Positions 16,911-24,931 of a stretch of DNA of 64,000 bases are shown piece after piece. The notes beneath the pieces were generated by a model. It searched no databases. It was not told the origin of the DNA and worked only from the letters and a program-made list of their open reading frames with translations. A program made the translations under genes and the position numbers. The stretch lies in NCBI GenBank assembly GCA_050313295.1, contig JBNPLD010000007.1; one strand, written 5' to 3'. The stretch's first letter is position 1. Every line of letters begins with the position of its first letter. Source of the DNA: S5-A14a sp022766365. GTDB taxonomy: Bacteria; Bacillota; Clostridia; Peptostreptococcales; Anaerovoracaceae.

Positions 16911-18371
16911 ATGATTAACAAAGAGAACCTGACTATGGTCACTGATTTTTATGAAATCACTATGGCAAACGGGTATTTGGAAAACGGTATGGGAGATGAG
17001 ATCGCATATTTTGATATGTTTTTCAGGAGGATTCCTGATGGAGGAGGATATGCGATAATGGCCGGTGTAGAGCAGGTAGTTGATTACCTGAAGAACTTGA
17101 AGTTTGACGAGGAAGATATTGAGTTTCTCAGAGGGAAAAACTGTTTCAGTGAGAGATTTCTGGATTACCTTCGAAATTTTAAATTCAGCTGTGATGTTTG
17201 GTCTATTGAGGAGGGGACGCCGATCTTTCCGCACGAGCCTATTCTTACAGTCAGGGGTCCTGTAATTCAGGCACAGTTTGTGGAATCTATGATTTTGCTC
17301 ATTATCAATCACCAGAGCCTTATTGCTACAAAAGCAAGCAGGATTGTCCGGTCGGCAGCAGGAAGACCGGTTATGGAATTCGGAACAAGACGTGCCCATG
17401 GGACTTCGGCAGCAATCTATGGTGCAAGAGCAACATACATTGCCGGGTGTTCGGCGACAGCTTGTGTAATGGCAGATAGGGATTATCATGTTCCTGCTAC
17501 AGGAACCATGGCTCACAGCTGGGTACAGATGTTTCCTAACGAATATGAAGCTTTTGCGGCTTATGCAAAGGTATATCCGGAAAACTGTGTTTTGCTTGTG
17601 GATACATACAACGTGCTTAAATCAGGTGTTCCGGCAGCTATAAGGGTGTTCAAAGAGTTAAAGCCGAAGAGCATGGGGATAAGAATAGACAGTGGAGATA
17701 TTGCATACTTGACCAAAAAGGCCAGGAAGATGCTTGATAATGCAGGTCTTAAAGAGTGCAAGATTGTGATTTCAAACAGTCTTGATGAATATATAATCAG
17801 AGATGTGCTTCTCGAGGGGGCGAAGATTGATTCCTTCGGTGTCGGAGAGAGAATGATTACGGCGAAGTCTGAACCGGTATTCGGTGGGGTTTATAAGCTG
17901 GTTGCCCTTGAAGATGAAGATGGCAATATCATTCCTAAGATTAAGGTCTCTGAGAATGTGGAGAAGATAACTAACCCCGGATTCAAAACGCTTTATCGTC
18001 TGTTTGACAAAGATAATAACAAGGCTTTGGCAGATGTTATCACTGTTGATGGGGAGGAAGTCCCTAAAGAAGTCGGAGAAGATGAGGGGTATGAGATTTT
18101 TGACCCTAACGCTATATGGAAGAGGAAGACTCTTACAAATTTCTATTCTAAGAACATGAGGGTTCCGTTGTTCTTAAACGGGGAGTGTGTGTACGAGTGT
18201 CCGGATATTCAGGACGTGAGGAAGCGCTGTGAAGAGCAGATGAAGACCCTCTGGGATGAAACTCTACGTTTTGAGAACCCCCAGACATATTACGTGGATT
18301 TGTCTCAGAAGCTGTGGGATATGAAGGAAGATCTTCTTAATGAGGCCATGGAAGGCATGGTGAATAGATAA
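16911..18371 (+). CDS. pncB: Nicotinate phosphoribosyltransferase
   Basis: 486 residues of the Gram-positive PncB group. It makes nicotinate mononucleotide from nicotinate and PRPP with ATP hydrolysis, the entry of the Preiss-Handler NAD route. Visible motifs: TDFYEITMANGYL at the N-terminus, GRPVMEFGTRRAHG near 160, the phosphorylated-His region GTMAHSWVQMF near 200, RIDSGDIAYLTKKAR near 262 and FGVGERMITA near 308. Start ATG has AGAGAAGAG upstream. A strong terminator follows, so it ends its transcript; its 119-bp upstream gap holds a TATAAT at 16798. Confidence 0.95.
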   Translation: MINKENLTMVTDFYEITMANGYLENGMGDEIAYFDMFFRRIPDGGGYAIMAGVEQVVDYLKNLKFDEEDIEFLRGKNCFSERFLDYLRNFKFSCDVWSIEEGTPIFPHEPILTVRGPVIQAQFVESMILLIINHQSLIATKASRIVRSAAGRPVMEFGTRRAHGTSAAIYGARATYIAGCSATACVMADRDYHVPATGTMAHSWVQMFPNEYEAFAAYAKVYPENCVLLVDTYNVLKSGVPAAIRVFKELKPKSMGIRIDSGDIAYLTKKARKMLDNAGLKECKIVISNSLDEYIIRDVLLEGAKIDSFGVGERMITAKSEPVFGGVYKLVALEDEDGNIIPKIKVSENVEKITNPGFKTLYRLFDKDNNKALADVITVDGEEVPKEVGEDEGYEIFDPNAIWKRKTLTNFYSKNMRVPLFLNGECVYECPDIQDVRKRCEEQMKTLWDETLRFENPQTYYVDLSQKLWDMKEDLLNEAMEGMVNR

Positions 18372-18398
18372 CCGGGGTTATAGGATAAAAATGTATTG

Positions 18399-18443
18399 AA
18401 AAAGATATATCAATTGTGTTTTCAATTGACATATCTTTTTTTT
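18399..18443 (+). terminator. Terminator after pncB
   Basis: 18-bp stem AAAAAGATATATCAATTG / CAATTGACATATCTTTTT with one mismatch and a 6-base loop, then TTT. It can work in both directions. Confidence 0.85.
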
Positions 18444-18823
18444 CGTGGGCGAATTTTTAAATCAAGGTATCCCCAAAATATAAATCTGATGGTTAACGTA
18501 TAAGAATGTCAATGGTATACTCGTGTTAGAATGAGTAGAATAAGGTGACAGAGTTATTTATTTGTTCCGGACTGAGATGAAAATTAATGAAATGTAAATA
18601 CGGAACTCAATTACAATTATTAGTTAGGATAACACTGATGAATTGAACAGTATCGCATATGGTATTTACTAATACCATAATATAAAATACTAAAGATACT
18701 ACAAATGTTGAAAAAAGAATAATTAAATTCAAATTATGAATAAAATGTGAATGATTACGAAGCTCATATTGAATAGCGATGGTTAGCAATTTGGTCTGGC
18801 ACAGGCGTTGGAGACATCAATAT

Positions 18824-19134
18824 ATGAATTTTGTTTTTCTGTTTATCATTCCCCTATCGATTACAGAGATAGATATTAGAAAGATGCTTATTGCAATCAG
18901 AAAAAACGAAGGATAGAAGATCCTCTATATAAGGGATTTCCGGCTCGTTTTATTGTAAGCATACCTATATTTATCGTCACCTTATACAATATAATTACAA
19001 AAACAGAAAATTACAAACTCTCAATTGGGGTTGTACTCATCTTTGGGATCATCGCCTTGGGATAGGGAGTGTATTACGGTAAGAAAAAGAATGGATACAC
19101 GATCTTAGAATACAAAACCCCCGGTATTGATTAG
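18824..19134 (+). pseudogene. Decayed small membrane-protein gene with A-AAA-AAC shift site
   Basis: ATG at 18824 has GGAG about 10 bp upstream and opens a 30-codon frame with one hydrophobic segment (MNFVFLFIIPLSITEIDIRK) that ends at TAG 18914. At A-AAA-AAC (18901-18907) the -1 frame continues as RRIEDPLYKGFPARFIVSIPI with two more hydrophobic stretches, then an in-frame TAG at 19063-19065, then GVYYGKKKNGYTILEYKTPG and a stop at 19132. The joined product would be a roughly 100-residue membrane protein. I do not recognise the family. Two lesions make decay the likeliest reading. The rest of the 18444-19213 gap shows nothing else I can support. Confidence 0.45.
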
Positions 19135-19213
19135 CTTCAGTACCGAAGGCTTTATCTCTCTATCAGTTTAATCAGGCATTATGACAATTATGTGATTTAC
19201 AGAATCTTTAATC

Positions 19214-20143
19214 CTATCTCTTGTTTGAAGCATTTAGCACATTTCTGATTTTATGCTGAACCATCTTTTTGATTGCATCTCTTCCGGGCCCCAGATACTT
19301 ACGAGGATCAAAAACGTCCGGCTGCTCAACAAGAACCCTTCTGATTTCAGCAGTCATAGCAAGTCTCAGGTCTGTATCTATGTTTACCTTACAAACTCCA
19401 TGTTTGACGGCTTCTTTTATCATTTCTTCAGGGACACCTTGGGCACCCGGGATCTCCCCTCCGTACTTGTTACATCTGTCAACAAATTCCCTGAGAACTG
19501 TTGAAGCACCGTGAAGTACCAGCGGAGTATCAGGGATTAACTTATGGATTTCTTTGAGTCTCTCAAAATCAAGGTAGGGTTCCCCTTTGAATTTATAGGC
19601 ACCGTGGCTGGTGCCGATAGCGATTGCCAATGAATCAACTTCGGTTCTCTCCACAAACTCAGCCGCCTCGTCAGGATCTGTAAAACTTGCAGAGCGAGCA
19701 TCAACGTTGATATTATCTTCGATGCCGGCGAGTCTGCCAAGCTCAGCTTCTACAACGACTCCATGAGCATGAGCGTACTCTACAACTTCCTTTGTGAGGG
19801 CGATGTTTTCTTCGTACGGATGCTTGGATCCGTCAATCATTACAGAGGTGAAGCCATCATCTACACACTGTTTGCAGATCTCAAAGTCCTCACCGTGGTC
19901 AAGGTGTAGGCAAACATCAACACCTGTATCTTCAATCGCAGCTTCCACCAAATGTCTTAAGTAAGGCGCCTTAGCGTATTTTCGTGCTCCGGCTGAAACC
20001 TGTAAAATAAGGGGAGCATTTTCTTCACCGGCTGCTTCAACGATGCCTTGAATGATTTCCATGTTGTTAACATTGAATGCTCCAATAGCGTAATCTGCTT
20101 CCAAAGCCTTGCGGAACATTTCCTTACTTGTAATTAATGCCAT
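19214..20143 (-). CDS. fba: Class II fructose-1,6-bisphosphate aldolase
   Basis: 309-residue zinc-dependent aldolase that splits fructose 1,6-bisphosphate into glyceraldehyde 3-phosphate and dihydroxyacetone phosphate. The N-terminus MALITSKEMFRKALEADYAI is typical; Asp/His zinc and catalytic sites lie in VCLHLDHGEDFE near 78-88, VEAELGRLAGIED near 132-144 and PLVLHGASTV near 208-217; phosphate is bound by GVCKVNIDTDLR near 262-273. Ribosome site AGGAGG before the ATG. It is monocistronic, 127 bp from the next minus-strand gene. A weak GC-rich stem downstream (19118-19145) may end it. Confidence 0.96.
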   Translation of the reverse strand: MALITSKEMFRKALEADYAIGAFNVNNMEIIQGIVEAAGEENAPLILQVSAGARKYAKAPYLRHLVEAAIEDTGVDVCLHLDHGEDFEICKQCVDDGFTSVMIDGSKHPYEENIALTKEVVEYAHAHGVVVEAELGRLAGIEDNINVDARSASFTDPDEAAEFVERTEVDSLAIAIGTSHGAYKFKGEPYLDFERLKEIHKLIPDTPLVLHGASTVLREFVDRCNKYGGEIPGAQGVPEEMIKEAVKHGVCKVNIDTDLRLAMTAEIRRVLVEQPDVFDPRKYLGPGRDAIKKMVQHKIRNVLNASNKR

Positions 20144-20270
20144 CTCTTCCTCCTTGTCTCCTCATAGCATATAAATAATAAATTTAACACCGAATCTCAG
20201 TGAATGCCTCGATTAGACCGGAATAGTCTATCTGGCAATTTAAAAACTGACACAGTAAAGAGAAACGGTA

Positions 20271-20828
20271 TTACAGCGCACAAACAATCCTGGCTACATC
20301 ATTCTTGCCGGAGCCTGCAGGTATGCTAAACGTTCCGGCCTTAATAGAACCTGAGTCAATTCCTAACGACTGGCAGGTGGACACAAAATCATCGTAAGAA
20401 TCAAAATAGCCTGCATTGACTAGGCTATTAACGGCATCAGTTGCTGAACCCGACTGTACGATAACAGTTGTAGCCCGTCCGGTCACACCTCCATCGTATA
20501 TTGCCGATGAACTTTCACTGCTCTTACTGTCATCTTTTGAATCGGTTTTACCAGAGCTATTCTTGTCATCGCCTGATTTGTCGGATTCTTTTTCCCCATC
20601 CTTATCGGTGCTCGGTTTCTTTTCCTTAGCCTTTGAAGCATTATTATTGTTCCGAGTTTTATCAGAATTATCCCTTGCGGTCTGAACGTCACCACTCTTT
20701 ACGAGAGTTGAAGGATAGTCGGCAATCGCTTCAAAACGCCAGAAAATCAACAGCCCGGCGATAATAAGAATAACCAACGCAACTAATATGTCACTTTTGT
20801 CATATATAAATTCTCTTAAATGTCTCAT
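20271..20828 (-). CDS. Membrane-anchored MltG/YceG-like small protein
   Basis: 185 residues: one membrane segment (about 14-30: ILVALVILIIAGLLIFW), a long disordered stretch rich in Ser, Lys, Asp and Glu (45-110), then a folded C-terminal part (about 115-185). That part, with SGSATDAVNSLVNAGYFDSYDDF and KAGTFSIPAGSGKNDVARIV, resembles the LysM-like N-terminal domain of endolytic transglycosylase MltG. The catalytic YceG domain with its active-site Glu is absent, so it is not an active transglycosylase. Likely an extracytoplasmic cell-wall protein. Ribosome site GGGGGG before the ATG. No partner genes nearby. Confidence 0.65.
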   Translation of the reverse strand: MRHLREFIYDKSDILVALVILIIAGLLIFWRFEAIADYPSTLVKSGDVQTARDNSDKTRNNNNASKAKEKKPSTDKDGEKESDKSGDDKNSSGKTDSKDDSKSSESSSAIYDGGVTGRATTVIVQSGSATDAVNSLVNAGYFDSYDDFVSTCQSLGIDSGSIKAGTFSIPAGSGKNDVARIVCAL

Positions 20829-20954
20829 ATACCCCCCTATGATATCCCAACTTATAATATAAATTTAACACAAAACAGAAAAAATCTCAATATAAACAGC
20901 ATTTTATACCATTTGAATTTCCATTTTATCTTTACATAGTGTATAATGTAAAGC

Positions 20955-21959
20955 GTGTTAAGTATAGATATTAAAACTGATGATGCAGGTCAACGACTGG
21001 ATCGTTTCCTGCGAAAATACCTGCCTGAAGCGTCCCTTGGCAGCATCTATAAGATGATAAGAAAGGACGTTAAAGTTAACGGCAAAAGGGCAAAAATTGA
21101 TTTATTTCTTAATGAGGGAGATATAATCACCCTCTATTTAAGCGATGATAGAATCAAATCCCTATCCAAAAAAAAGTTACAGGGAAATGCGGGTAAGGCA
21201 GGACGGGAATTTTTAATAGTACATGAAGATGAAAATGTTATTTTGGTGAATAAGCCGAAGGGACTTTTAACTCATGGTGATTTTAGAGAAAAGAAGAAGC
21301 ATCTGACCAATCAGGTTATCGACTATCTCATAGAAACAGGTAGCTATGTGCCGAGAGTATCCAAGACTTTTACGCCGGCGCCCGCTAACCGGCTTGACAG
21401 AAATACATCCGGCCTGGTTGTTTTCGGGAAGAATGCGGAGGCAATGCGTACCCTGACGGAAATTTTCAGGAACCGGCAGATAGATAAGAAATATCTGGCT
21501 ATATGTCACGGATTTCTGTACGAAGAGTTGGAAATCAAGGGGTATATGAGGAAAACGGAGTCATCAGGCATTATCAAGGCATATATTGATAAATCGCCTG
21601 ATTCAGACGGCAAACCGATTCACACTGTGGTATACCCTATAGCGACCGGTGAATATGACGGTGAGAGGTACTCATTGGTGGAAGTGGAGCTCAAGACGGG
21701 GAGAACTCATCAGATAAGAGCACATCTGTCATCTATAGGGTATTCATTACTTGGAGATGAAAAGTATGGAGGGAAAGCAGTACCTGATTTAAAAATCAGG
21801 AATCAAATGCTCTGTGCATATAAGCTTAAATTCAAAGATATCAGAGACGACAGCAGTCTCGCTGCTCTGAGAGGTAGGGAGTTCAAAGCAGCACCTGATA
21901 AGGTTATGGACAGGGCTATGAAAAAGATATTCAAAGGGGATATTTTTAATGGAAAATGA
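20955..21959 (+). CDS. RluA-family pseudouridine synthase
   Basis: 334 residues: S4 RNA-binding domain at about 14-60 (QRLDRFLRKYLPEA...YKMIRKDVKVNGKR), then the RluA catalytic domain with the essential Asp in RLDRNTSGLV near 147 and the motifs DKKYLAICHG and LKTGRTHQIRAHL. It isomerises uridines in 23S rRNA or tRNA; RluC/RluD-like, target not known. The start is a GTG at 20955 with no Shine-Dalgarno sequence and a TATAAT (20942-20947) ending 7 bases before it, so the mRNA may be leaderless. Its end overlaps the next gene, the first signal peptidase, by 11 bp. Confidence 0.9.
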   Translation: MLSIDIKTDDAGQRLDRFLRKYLPEASLGSIYKMIRKDVKVNGKRAKIDLFLNEGDIITLYLSDDRIKSLSKKKLQGNAGKAGREFLIVHEDENVILVNKPKGLLTHGDFREKKKHLTNQVIDYLIETGSYVPRVSKTFTPAPANRLDRNTSGLVVFGKNAEAMRTLTEIFRNRQIDKKYLAICHGFLYEELEIKGYMRKTESSGIIKAYIDKSPDSDGKPIHTVVYPIATGEYDGERYSLVEVELKTGRTHQIRAHLSSIGYSLLGDEKYGGKAVPDLKIRNQMLCAYKLKFKDIRDDSSLAALRGREFKAAPDKVMDRAMKKIFKGDIFNGK

Positions 21960-22689
21960 AAATAAGTTTATTGAGAATGAAGTAACTCAAGCCAATGCTG
22001 ATGAAATAATAACAGAGGAAGAAGGATCTGAAACTGAGAAAAATGAGATCAAAGTCGAAGCAAGTGGAATGACTGCTGAGGGAATCGGAACCGGCGGTCA
22101 TGAGTATCCTTCTCATGAGAATGAGTATGAAGGGAAAACTCCGAAAGATGTGAAGAGAGGCGAATTTAAAGAGTGGATGAAAAGCATTATTATAGCCGCC
22201 TTTCTTGCAGTTATAATAATGCAGCTTATCGTTCCTACTGTAGTAAGGGAACATTCAATGGAGCCAAGTTTTTACGGTGGGGATTATATCATAGTCAGCA
22301 AGATTTCATACAAAATCGCCGATCCTAAAAGGGGAGATGTGATTATATTCAAATCTGACATTCCAATCAACAATGAAGATCCATCCGGAAATAAAAAAAT
22401 CCTGATAAAGAGAGTTATTGGACTGCCGGGAGATATTATAAATATTCAGGATAATGAGGTAAACGTAAACGGGAAAGTATTGAATGAACCGTACATTAAT
22501 GACGGGGGTACACCGGGTTACGTGAAGGACTACACTGTACCGAAGGGTGAATATTTTGTGATGGGAGATAACAGGACAGTTAGCATTGACAGCAGGCGCA
22601 GTGAAGTAGGGCCTGTGGATAGAAACAGAATCGTGGGGAAGGCCATTGTGAGATTATATCCATTCAACAGTATTGAGATAATAAAATAG
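21949..22689 (+). CDS. lepB: Signal peptidase I with long acidic N-terminal extension
   Basis: 246 residues. The first about 75 are acidic (many Glu, Asn) and cytoplasmic, an extension not found in short SipS-type enzymes. One membrane segment at about 79-98 (IIIAAFLAVIIMQLIVPTVV) is followed by the catalytic Ser box REHSMEPSFYGGDYI and the Lys box KKILIKRVIGLPGD, then box E GDNRTVSIDSRR. It removes signal peptides of exported proteins on the outer membrane face. Its start lies inside the end of the pseudouridine synthase gene. A second peptidase gene follows about 40 bp later. Confidence 0.93.
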   Translation: MENENKFIENEVTQANADEIITEEEGSETEKNEIKVEASGMTAEGIGTGGHEYPSHENEYEGKTPKDVKRGEFKEWMKSIIIAAFLAVIIMQLIVPTVVREHSMEPSFYGGDYIIVSKISYKIADPKRGDVIIFKSDIPINNEDPSGNKKILIKRVIGLPGDIINIQDNEVNVNGKVLNEPYINDGGTPGYVKDYTVPKGEYFVMGDNRTVSIDSRRSEVGPVDRNRIVGKAIVRLYPFNSIEIIK

Positions 22690-22728
22690 AACTTTAGGAT
22701 GATGGGGGTATGTATTGTAGGGATTTGT

Positions 22729-23250
22729 ATGAAGACTTTTGTGAAAGAGATTGCCATTGCAGCGGTTGTGAGTTTCATACTCATGCAGTTCGTGAGGCCT
22801 GTAAATGTTTCCGGCAGGTCCATGGAACCATCTTTGAGTTCAGGAGATGGTGTATTTGTCAGCCGTGTAGCATATAAGAGGACACCGCCGGAAAGGGGAG
22901 ATATTGTGGTTTTTAAGTCCGGATTGAAGGACGATAAGGGAAAGAACAAGTATCTCATCAAGAGAATCATAGCATTGCCCGGGGAGAAGATTAAGATTGA
23001 AGAGGGACGAGTTTTGGTGGACGGGAAAGAACTTGTTGATAATGTCAGTCTTGAGGGTATGGAAGGATATAATATGCCTGAGGTTATTGTGGAAAAAGGG
23101 CATTATTTCTGCGTTGGGGATAACAGGCTTCATAGCACAGACAGCAGGTCTGCAAATGTGGGTACTGTTCCGATGAGCAAGATTCTTGGAAAGGTTGTGT
23201 ACAGGTATATGCCTTTTGACAAAATGAAGGCGGTAAAAACAATGGTTTAA
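22729..23250 (+). CDS. lepB: Signal peptidase I, second tandem copy
   Basis: 173 residues from the ATG at 22729, which has AGGGA 5 bp upstream and gives the usual SipS start (short basic end, one membrane segment 6-22). An in-frame ATG at 22699 lacks a good ribosome site. Catalytic Ser in SGRSMEPSLSSGDG, general-base Lys in YLIKRIIALPGE, and GDNRLHSTDSRS near the C-terminus. It shares the fold of the preceding copy but without its acidic extension, and the two differ over much of their length, so this is an old duplication rather than a recent one. smpB follows. Confidence 0.92.
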   Translation: MKTFVKEIAIAAVVSFILMQFVRPVNVSGRSMEPSLSSGDGVFVSRVAYKRTPPERGDIVVFKSGLKDDKGKNKYLIKRIIALPGEKIKIEEGRVLVDGKELVDNVSLEGMEGYNMPEVIVEKGHYFCVGDNRLHSTDSRSANVGTVPMSKILGKVVYRYMPFDKMKAVKTMV

Positions 23251-23304
23251 TTTAGGTGGTTTAAGAGCATGATTTATGCTTTGGTTTGATGTAAGGTTTG
23301 GGAA

Positions 23305-23751
23305 ATGAAGGTTTTAGCGAGCAATAGGAAGGCCAGACACGAGTACTTCATCGACGAGGTTTATGAGGCCGGTATTGTCCTGACAGGGACTGAGATTAAA
23401 TCCATCAGGCAGGGTCGAGTTAGTATCAAGGAGGCCTATGGAAAGATAATAAACGGGGAAGTGATTATTCTCGGAATGAATGTGAGTCCTTATGAGCAAG
23501 GCAATAGATTCAATGTGGATCCTTTAAGACCAAGAAAGCTTCTCTTGCACAAGAGAGAAATCAACAAGCTGATAGGGCATTTGAAGGTAGGCGGGGTTAC
23601 ATTAGTTCCACTCAGGATTTATCTTAATGACAGGGGCAAGGCTAAGATGGAAATTGCCGTTGCCAGAGGTAAGAAGTTGTACGATAAGAGAGAATCCATT
23701 GCAAAAAGGGATGCGGATCGTAAGATGCAGAGAGCGATGGCTAAAAGGTAG
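23305..23751 (+). CDS. smpB: SsrA-binding protein SmpB
   Basis: 148 residues, full length. N-terminus VLASNRKARHEYFIDEVYEAGIVLTGTEIKSIR and the OB-fold core with LLLHKREINKLIG are the family signature; the basic tail (KKLYDKRESIAKRDADRK) fits the mRNA channel. It carries tmRNA to stalled ribosomes. In many Clostridia ssrA follows smpB, but I could not find a tmRNA in the 520 bases behind it. ATG at 23305 has a weak site (AGGTTTGGGAA). Confidence 0.96.
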   Translation: MKVLASNRKARHEYFIDEVYEAGIVLTGTEIKSIRQGRVSIKEAYGKIINGEVIILGMNVSPYEQGNRFNVDPLRPRKLLLHKREINKLIGHLKVGGVTLVPLRIYLNDRGKAKMEIAVARGKKLYDKRESIAKRDADRKMQRAMAKR

Positions 23752-24271
23752 TGATTTGGGTTCCGCCTGTTTAATAAGATTGGAACGCATTTCTGCTGAT
23801 TGATGCGGAAATTTGCTGTGAACAAATAGTTGACATGGGCAAGATACACCGCCTTTGGTGATTAGCAAAGGCAGATTTAAGATGTTGGGATTTTCCTCAA
23901 GTATCAAATATAGAATTTATGGCGCGGCTGAAATCATTTCAATAAAAATAGAAGTAGAATTAATGGTGTGAAGGAGGGCATACCTTTTATACGGATGACG
24001 GACATATCTCTGCTCTGTAGCGAAGGGTGAAGTGGTGCGTGTTAGTTATCGGAACTTTCGGCACCTATAAATATTAGTATCCGGGCACAGGCATGTAGAT
24101 AGGAGTTGATGCATAGAAATCTAATACCAAGGATTGGGGGCTGGATACGGCAGGTGTATGAGGAAAGCCATATCTTTATGTTCTCATAATGACATGTATA
24201 ATAATTATAGAAAATTTATACCGGAGATAAAAAGTAAGATTGACAGACATAGAGTTGGATCAGGTATAAAC
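23752..24271. other. Gene-free stretch downstream of smpB
   Basis: About 520 bases without a supportable gene. Reading frames are short on both strands. A GGAGGGCATACC run at about 23972 looks like a ribosome site but leads only to an 11-codon frame. I searched for tmRNA ends (a GGGGG...TTCGAC start, a GGTTCGAATCC T-loop, CCA end) and found only a weak resemblance near 24136. Content may be gene debris. Confidence 0.5.
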
Positions 24272-24324
24272 AAAATACCTGCAACATTATTTCCGTTATC
24301 GGAAGTCACGTTGCAGGTATTTTT
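24272..24324 (-). terminator. Terminator after the purine salvage operon
   Basis: Perfect 14-bp stem AAAATACCTGCAAC / GTTGCAGGTATTTT with an inner hairpin TTCCG-TTAT-CGGAA. It has A- and T-runs at both ends and can act in both directions. Confidence 0.8.
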
Positions 24325-24354
24325 ATATACTGACATCAAATTTCTTTATCTGAT

Positions 24355-24909
24355 TTAGCTTTTAACGGATCCGTCCTTATTAAACAGAGGCAGTTCTTCA
24401 AGAAAGGTGATATCATTACGTCGTGCGGCATCTCCCTCTGCCAGCACACACATACGACCGACAATATTGCCACCAACTTTTTCCACAAGAGCCTCAAGGG
24501 AAGAAAGGGATTGACCGGTACTGATGACATCATCTACTATGAGAACTCTCTTTCCGCAAATCAGATCCCGTTCTCTTTTACCAAGATACAGGGTCTGTAT
24601 ATAATCTGAAGTGATGGATTTAACTTCGATCTTAACTACATCTTCCATGTAAAGTTTTGTTTTCTTTCTAGCCACGACGTAGTCATTTGTATCGGCCTGT
24701 CTGGCCATCTCATATGCGAGAGGAATTCCCTTAGATTCAGCGGTGAGAATCACATCAAATTCCGGAGCTTTTTTAAGAAGGGCTTCGGCAGTCGCTTTAG
24801 TGATTTCCACATCTCCGAAAAGTATGAATGCTGCTATTGCAGTATCATCTGTAACAGGGAAGAGCTGTAGTTTTCTCTTGATGTCACAGATTTCCATTTC
24901 ATAAAACAT
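24355..24909 (-). CDS. Purine phosphoribosyltransferase (Apt/Xpt-like)
   Basis: 184-residue type I phosphoribosyltransferase. The PRPP loop is RVLIVDDVISTGQSL near 121-135; the pyrophosphate loop TAESKGIPLAYEMA lies near 56; the flexible loop has YLGKRERDL. Length and layout fit adenine or xanthine phosphoribosyltransferase, and the neighbour is a purine permease (23 bp upstream on the same strand), so the pair imports a base and converts it to the nucleotide. Which base cannot be decided. AAAGGAG sits 8 bp before the ATG at 24909. A terminator follows. Confidence 0.85.
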   Translation of the reverse strand: MFYEMEICDIKRKLQLFPVTDDTAIAAFILFGDVEITKATAEALLKKAPEFDVILTAESKGIPLAYEMARQADTNDYVVARKKTKLYMEDVVKIEVKSITSDYIQTLYLGKRERDLICGKRVLIVDDVISTGQSLSSLEALVEKVGGNIVGRMCVLAEGDAARRNDITFLEELPLFNKDGSVKS

Positions 24910-24931
24910 TTAAATCATCTCCTTTAAAATG

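Noticed and set aside
16890..17516. Minus-strand ORF of 208 codons opposite pncB
   Set aside because: Cys/His-rich nonsense opposite a clear enzyme gene; no ribosome site or family signature.
18607..18789. Minus-strand 60-codon hydrophobic ORF
   Set aside because: No ribosome site, AT-rich non-coding context, no similarity recognised.
24130..24270. tmRNA gene behind smpB
   Set aside because: A weak start-like run only; no tag peptide frame, no T-loop, no CCA end, and too short before the terminator at 24272.
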